A stretch of 17,872 bases of DNA from positions 1 to 17,872 of the forward strand of contig CALVAU010000100.1 of the NCBI GenBank assembly GCA_944325615.1. The letters run 5' to 3'. Source of the stretch: Candidatus Gastranaerophilales bacterium (GTDB lineage Bacteria > Cyanobacteriota > Vampirovibrionia > Gastranaerophilales > Gastranaerophilaceae). Made by a program: the position numbers and the translations under genes. Shown here piece by piece: positions 14,946-17,872 of the stretch; the stretch's first letter is position 1, and each line of letters starts with the position of its first letter. A model generated the notes under the pieces. It did no database searches, was not told where the DNA came from, and worked only from the letters and a program-made list of their open reading frames with translations.

Positions 14946-14987
14946 GGAGGCTAAATGTGGATTTTACACCTCCCTGCCCTTGCGTAA
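14946..14987 (+). CDS. Tiny ORF (10 codons) with a consensus but sequestered ribosome binding site
   Basis: AGGAGG at 14945-14950 is followed at 14955 by ATG and the 10-residue reading frame MWILHLPALA ending in TAA (14985-14987). GGAGG (14946-14950) can pair with CCTCC (14969-14973) inside the ORF, and TAAA with TTTA just within, so the site is hidden when the RNA folds. This could be a leader peptide, a small hydrophobic toxin-like peptide or chance. It lies between the PIN gene and the right end of the element. Confidence 0.25.
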
Positions 14988-15031
14988 AATCAAAATTCTT
15001 CAATTCTCAAATTTCCCTTAATCGCATTAAA

Positions 15032-15048
15032 GTTGCATAATAGTTGCA
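15032..15048. promoter_or_regulatory. Candidate right integrase arm sites (GTTGCA x2)
   Basis: GTTGCA at 15032-15037 and 15043-15048, 11 bp apart, same pattern and spacing as the left pair at 1444/1455. The distance to the attR core is about 130 bp. Confidence 0.45.
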
Positions 15049-15053
15049 AAAAT

Positions 15054-15145
15054 TCTGATAAATCAAAATTAAATCTGATAAAAATTGAGAATAAAATTAA
15101 CTTCAAATTTATGCACCGCAACAAACAGAGATAAATTCTGATAAA
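15054..15145. repeat. Three direct copies of TCTGATAAA near attR
   Basis: TCTGATAAA occurs at 15054-15062, 15074-15082 and 15137-15145. The spacings of 20 and 63 bp are close to whole helical turns, so proteins bound there would face the same side. Together with the arm sites this looks like the right arm of an excision complex; Xis is a candidate binder. Confidence 0.45.
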
Positions 15146-15179
15146 CTCTGAAAAGCAGTGACAATATTGCGTTATACAA

Positions 15180-15224
15180 CTTCTAAGCGGTAGGTCATGC
15201 GTTCGAATCGCATCCAGGGTAAAT
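15180..15224 (+). repeat. attR: second 45-bp copy of the tRNA-Arg 3' half
   Basis: Identical to 1318-1362. It holds only the anticodon loop, T arm and 3' acceptor strand and is not a tRNA gene. It marks the right end of the element; chromosome resumes after it. Confidence 0.95.
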
Positions 15225-15233
15225 ATAATAGAT

Positions 15234-15257
15234 AAGCGGGTTTGAGCCCGCTTTTTT
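15234..15257 (+). terminator. Original chromosomal tRNA-Arg terminator, now stranded beyond attR
   Basis: Perfect 7-bp stem AAGCGGG/CCCGCTT (15234-15240 with 15247-15253), 6-base loop, then a T-run. Before integration it lay about ten bases after the tRNA gene. Confidence 0.85.
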
Positions 15258-15288
15258 ATTGCAAAAATTTGAACAAAATTTCCAAATT

Positions 15289-15305
15289 GTCGTAAAAATG
15301 TCGTA
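15289..15305. promoter_or_regulatory. Third GTYGYA pair, outside the element
   Basis: GTCGTA at 15289-15294 and 15300-15305, again 11 bp apart. It follows the same pattern as the two inner pairs but lies beyond attR in the chromosomal flank. It may be a remnant arm of an earlier element in the same tRNA site. Confidence 0.35.
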
Positions 15306-15483
15306 ATTAAAAGTAAAATAAATCTTAACAAACAATAATAATCTATAAACAAATTAATTAAAAAATAATTAAATTTTTAATATATTGAATAATTTGCCCT
15401 AATAATATAAAAGGTAATACACCTCTTGTTAAGCTTTAATCCTAGATGATTTTTGTATTTGCAAGGAGTAACTGAAAGTTTTT

Positions 15484-15515
15484 AAGCACAGTGAAGCAGA
15501 TGCTTTGCTGTGCTT
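15484..15515 (+). other. Long, near-perfect hairpin upstream of the PP-loop gene
   Basis: AAGCACAG/CTGTGCTT (15484-15491 with 15508-15515) continues through two G-T pairs into AAGCA/TGCTT (15494-15498 with 15501-15505), leaving almost no loop. A short TTTT overlaps the 3' edge. It may be a terminator or the first stem of a structured leader RNA for the gene at 15658. Confidence 0.5.
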
Positions 15516-15527
15516 TTGTCTCCCAAG

Positions 15528-15560
15528 AAAATTCCGCTTTGACAAAACCTCGGAATTTTT
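15528..15560 (+). terminator. Intrinsic terminator-like hairpin
   Basis: Perfect 9-bp stem AAAATTCCG/CGGAATTTT (15528-15536 with 15551-15559), 14-base loop, ending in TTTTT. It has A-rich and T-rich sides and could work in both directions. It lies 98 bases before the PP-loop gene. Confidence 0.6.
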
Positions 15561-15628
15561 GAGTGGTCTGTTAGACAGCGTAGCTACGCACGGCACGCAT
15601 AGGCGGGGCGTAAGTAGCGAAGGTCTGC
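15561..15628. other. GC-rich structured block bracketed by GGTCTG
   Basis: 15571-15620 is 60% G+C in DNA that is otherwise very AT-rich. It contains the palindrome GCGTAGCTACGC (15578-15589) and a GCTAC...GTAGC pairing to about 15618. Direct copies of GGTCTG flank it (15565-15570 and 15622-15627). It could be a small dispersed repeat, a MITE-like insertion or a structured RNA. The remaining gene-free sequence 15306-15483 is AT-rich and shows me nothing else. Confidence 0.4.
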
Positions 15629-15657
15629 TTTTGATATACGTAATATAAGGAGAACTA

Positions 15658-16458
15658 ATGGAAAAAGAATATCATATTTTATCTCTATCAGGTGGTAAAG
15701 ATTCTACGGCTCTAGCTTTCTTTATGAAAGAGAATATGCCCGAGGTTTTTGAAAAGTTAGAGCTGGTTTTCTGTGATACTGAACATGAAATCCCAGAAAT
15801 TTATGCATACTTAAATAAAATTGAGGTATTTTTAAACAAGCAAATTACCAGATTAAAACCCAAAAGAAGTTTTGAAGATATCCTTGCAACTACTAATTTC
15901 CTCCCCTCGCATAAACACAGATGGTGTACAGGGTTATTAAAAACAAATTCGCTCGAGAAATATGTAAAAAATCTAAAGTCAAAATATGGCTATTCAAAAA
16001 TAAAATTGTATATAGGCATTAGAAGTGATGAGATTTTTAGAACTAAAGCTGCAGGGAATAATCCGCTTTTGACAGAAGTTTTCCCATTCGTAGAAAATAA
16101 TATTTATAAAAGTGATGTAGAAAATATTCTTAAAAAAACTGGAATAGGAATGTCAGATTATTACAAATGGAGAAAACGCTCGGGGTGCTATTTTTGTTTT
16201 TATCAATCTTGTATGGATTGGCTAAAGCTATATGAAAATCATCCTGATTTATATGAAAAAGCCATGGAATATGAATATAATGACTGTGCTGAAATAAAAA
16301 GCGGTCGAATGGGATTTAATATGGAATATTCACTCAAAGATATGATAAAACCTGAAAATATAAAAAAAATAAAGGAAAAATATTTAAAAATGCACAAATC
16401 AGAAAAAGAAATTATTCCAGCTACACTATTTAATTCTTTTAGCTCTGCAGCAGTCTAG
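15658..16458 (+). CDS. PP-loop protein of the PAPS-reductase family (CysH/DndC-like)
   Basis: A 266-residue protein with the PP-loop SGGKDS at 11-16, which binds the pyrophosphate of ATP or an adenylylated substrate, and a conserved GIRSDE at 120-125. Four cysteines, C90 (HRWCTGLLK) and C177, C180, C185 (SGCYFCFYQSC), are placed as in Fe-S-binding members such as DndC and phage-borne homologues. The reaction may be sulfur transfer or nucleotide alpha-hydrolase chemistry; no partner genes of sulfate assimilation or of a dnd cluster are in the window, so the substrate is unknown. AAGGAG precedes the ATG. It lies just outside attR. Its last 33 bases overlap the convergent phospholipase-D gene, and its GC-rich leader region differs from the surroundings. 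Confidence 0.85.
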   Translation: MEKEYHILSLSGGKDSTALAFFMKENMPEVFEKLELVFCDTEHEIPEIYAYLNKIEVFLNKQITRLKPKRSFEDILATTNFLPSHKHRWCTGLLKTNSLEKYVKNLKSKYGYSKIKLYIGIRSDEIFRTKAAGNNPLLTEVFPFVENNIYKSDVENILKKTGIGMSDYYKWRKRSGCYFCFYQSCMDWLKLYENHPDLYEKAMEYEYNDCAEIKSGRMGFNMEYSLKDMIKPENIKKIKEKYLKMHKSEKEIIPATLFNSFSSAAV

Positions 16459-17757
16459 GCAATCATCATCATAACAATCGACCTTGCCGTCGTGGTCATT
16501 ATCCATTCCATCAAAACACGAATACTTGGAATCAATCCCCTCAGCTTTTGGGGTTTCTATCAAATACTTATCAGGAATTATCTTCCATAGATGATTAAAA
16601 TGTTTAGTAGCATTTTTTGCGAGTGCAGAATTTTGGATAATTAAAAGATTTTCATCATTATGTAACTCAGCTTTGCCTGTCCAATTCATTGAACCAATTA
16701 CATAGTATTCATTATCAATAATTGCAGCTTTGGTATGCATTTTTCCACCCCAATTTTCAATTTTTACAGGAATTCCAGCGGAACGCAATTTGTGATGAGC
16801 TGAAAATTCATTGTTTGCACTAGAAGCATCCAGTATAACTTTTACCTCTACTCCTCTTTGTTTTGCGAAGATTAAATCATTAACCAAATACTTATTCGTG
16901 AGGTAAAACATTTCGACATAAATTGTTTTCTGCGCTGACTTTAGCAAATGGTGCAACTCATTAGCAAATATCTTATTTTTTGGAGCAAAAAACACAGAAA
17001 CTTTTGTATCTTTATCAATTTGAATGTTTTTATTATTTTTTAATTCTTCTTTTATTGTATGAAATTTTAAGCCATACATCTGCTCAAATTCTTTTGTATA
17101 AAGGTCTGCAATTTCTCGAGAATTTATCAAAACATTAACGTTTGTATTATACCCGCCAATGCCTGAGTTGCTTATATTAGTAGAACCCGTAAAAACTTTT
17201 TTCTGGTCAAAGACGAAAAATTTATTATGCATTATTGCTGCAGTGATATCAAACTCTTTATCAAAGTCATCCTTCACGTTTTTATCTGCAATTTCGTAGT
17301 CATTATGAATATTCCCAATACTTTCTACGAACTTTTCAGTGCCTGAATAGATATTTTTATTGTCTTGGGTCATATCAACAACACCTTTGACATCAACCCC
17401 TCTGCATTTAGCATTAATAAGAGCTTTTTCGACATCCGGTTGCTCAGCTATTCCATATATTGCAAAGTAAATACTCTCTTTTGCGTTTTGAATTTCATTA
17501 ATCAGAACTTTTGCAGCTTTTGTTCTGGGTTTTGCAGATGGTCTTTTGTATTTGTAACCGTCAATATAAAACAGACTAAGATTTTTACTTCTGTAATCTG
17601 GTATGACTAAATATTTTTTTTTGTGATATTGACTAGCTTTTTCAGAAATACCGCAACTGTTAGATGGAATTTCTTGCTTAAAATTCTCCCCGCTTGCAGC
17701 TGTTGGTAAAACTAAGACTGCAGTAAGTATTAACGCAATTGCCAAAATCTTTTTCAT
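16426..17757 (-). CDS. Secreted phospholipase D-family protein with Asp-rich C-terminal tail
   Basis: A 443-residue protein. Residues 1-22 form a signal peptide (MKKILAIALILTAVLVLPTA), so it acts outside the cytoplasm. Two PLD active sites are visible: H177-N-K179 in IMHNKFFVFDQKKVFTGSTN, and H341-T-K343 in KMHTKAAIIDNEYYVIGSMNW. The pair forms one catalytic centre that hydrolyses phosphodiester bonds in lipids or nucleic acid; which one is not clear. The tail YSCFDGMDNDHDGKVDC followed by Asp/Cys-rich residues (412-436) resembles calcium-binding thrombospondin-3/EF-like loops and has several cysteines. No ribosome binding site precedes the ATG, and TATAAT ends just 7 bases upstream, so the message may be leaderless. 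It follows another minus-strand gene by 37 bases. Confidence 0.88.
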   Translation of the reverse strand: MKKILAIALILTAVLVLPTAASGENFKQEIPSNSCGISEKASQYHKKKYLVIPDYRSKNLSLFYIDGYKYKRPSAKPRTKAAKVLINEIQNAKESIYFAIYGIAEQPDVEKALINAKCRGVDVKGVVDMTQDNKNIYSGTEKFVESIGNIHNDYEIADKNVKDDFDKEFDITAAIMHNKFFVFDQKKVFTGSTNISNSGIGGYNTNVNVLINSREIADLYTKEFEQMYGLKFHTIKEELKNNKNIQIDKDTKVSVFFAPKNKIFANELHHLLKSAQKTIYVEMFYLTNKYLVNDLIFAKQRGVEVKVILDASSANNEFSAHHKLRSAGIPVKIENWGGKMHTKAAIIDNEYYVIGSMNWTGKAELHNDENLLIIQNSALAKNATKHFNHLWKIIPDKYLIETPKAEGIDSKYSCFDGMDNDHDGKVDCYDDDCLDCCRAKRIK

Positions 17758-17764
17758 TACGGTT

Positions 17765-17770
17765 ATTATA
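17765..17770 (-). promoter_or_regulatory. Perfect -10 box immediately before the phospholipase-D gene
   Basis: TATAAT on the minus strand, 7 bases before the ATG at 17757. No clear -35 is present (TTATGA is the nearest). If used, transcription would begin at or next to the ATG. Confidence 0.4.
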
Positions 17771-17794
17771 GAACAAAAATTATGTTTTCATAAA

Positions 17795-17872
17795 TTATAT
17801 TTCAAGCTTTTCAAAAGCATTTAGAGCTATTTCTAAATTTTCTTTAATTTCTTGTGCTAATATCTCCGGTTC
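17795..17872 (-). CDS. C-terminal 25 codons of a gene entering from the right, possibly a type I restriction methylase (HsdM)
   Basis: An open minus-strand frame from the window edge to TAA at 17795-17797. It encodes EPEILAQEIKENLEIALNAFEKLEI, an amphipathic helix. Many type I N6-adenine methylase (HsdM) subunits end in a helix of this kind (E-P-x-x-L-A-x-E-I followed by L-x-x-A-L-x-x-F). The fragment is too short to be sure. Confidence 0.4.
   Translation of the reverse strand, partial: EPEILAQEIKENLEIALNAFEKLEI

Noticed and set aside
15180..15224. Second tRNA-Arg gene
   Set aside because: Only the 3' half is present; no acceptor 5' strand, D arm or 5' anticodon stem precedes it.
14990..15352. 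Minus-strand open frame of 120 codons across attR
   Set aside because: It reads the reverse complement of the tRNA 3' half (the RTHDLPLRSCITQ stretch), a well-known false protein at tRNA-derived att sites, and covers the stranded terminator.

Overview
The window is AT-rich bacterial DNA in which a chromosomal locus has been interrupted at a tRNA-Arg(UCU) gene by an integrated element of about 13.9 kb. A 45-bp stretch covering the 3' half of the tRNA gene (1318-1362) is repeated exactly at 15180-15224. These copies are the two attachment sites, and everything between them is the element. The very low GC content, consensus AGGAGG-type ribosome binding sites and sugar-transferase neighbours fit an AT-rich, probably host-associated bacterium. 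An uncultured gut lineage such as Gastranaerophilales is possible, but nothing here settles the taxonomy.

Left chromosomal flank (1-1317): the end of an unidentified gene translationally coupled to a family-2 glycosyltransferase, then the tRNA-Arg. Right flank (15225-17872): the old tRNA terminator, a long gene-free stretch with two strong hairpins and a GC-rich structured block, a PP-loop (PAPS-reductase-like) protein, a secreted phospholipase-D-type protein, and the last 25 codons of a gene that may be a type I restriction methylase.

The element has three parts. (1) Integration and replication, 1318-7003: a small membrane protein, tyrosine integrase, excisionase-like protein, an 864-residue primase-helicase and a winged-helix regulator. 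Just upstream of the primase-helicase lies an origin candidate: 2 + 3 iterons of CGGTTA/TAACCG with a 9-bp period, in inverted orientation, separated by 81 bp of nearly pure A/T. This layout closely resembles the replication origins of staphylococcal pathogenicity islands (SaPI). (2) Middle module, 7302-9615: a membrane-anchored protein and a secreted PDZ protein diverge from an XRE repressor, with a perfect palindrome in the promoter spacer. Two short related genes of unknown function follow. (3) Cargo, 9700-14987: a protein joining a GHKL/MORC-type ATPase to a C-terminal TIR-like domain, tail to tail with a DNA cytosine-5 methyltransferase; a Fic-family AMPylator destroyed by one nonsense and at least three frameshift mutations; and a PIN-domain (DUF4935-like) nuclease.

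No capsid, terminase, relaxase or conjugation gene is visible. The best reading is a phage-satellite-like or otherwise mobilisable island with its own replicon and a defence cargo. The most interesting item is the GHKL-TIR protein paired with a cytosine methyltransferase: a possible self/non-self system in which methylation marks host DNA and a TIR domain, probably an NADase, is the effector.
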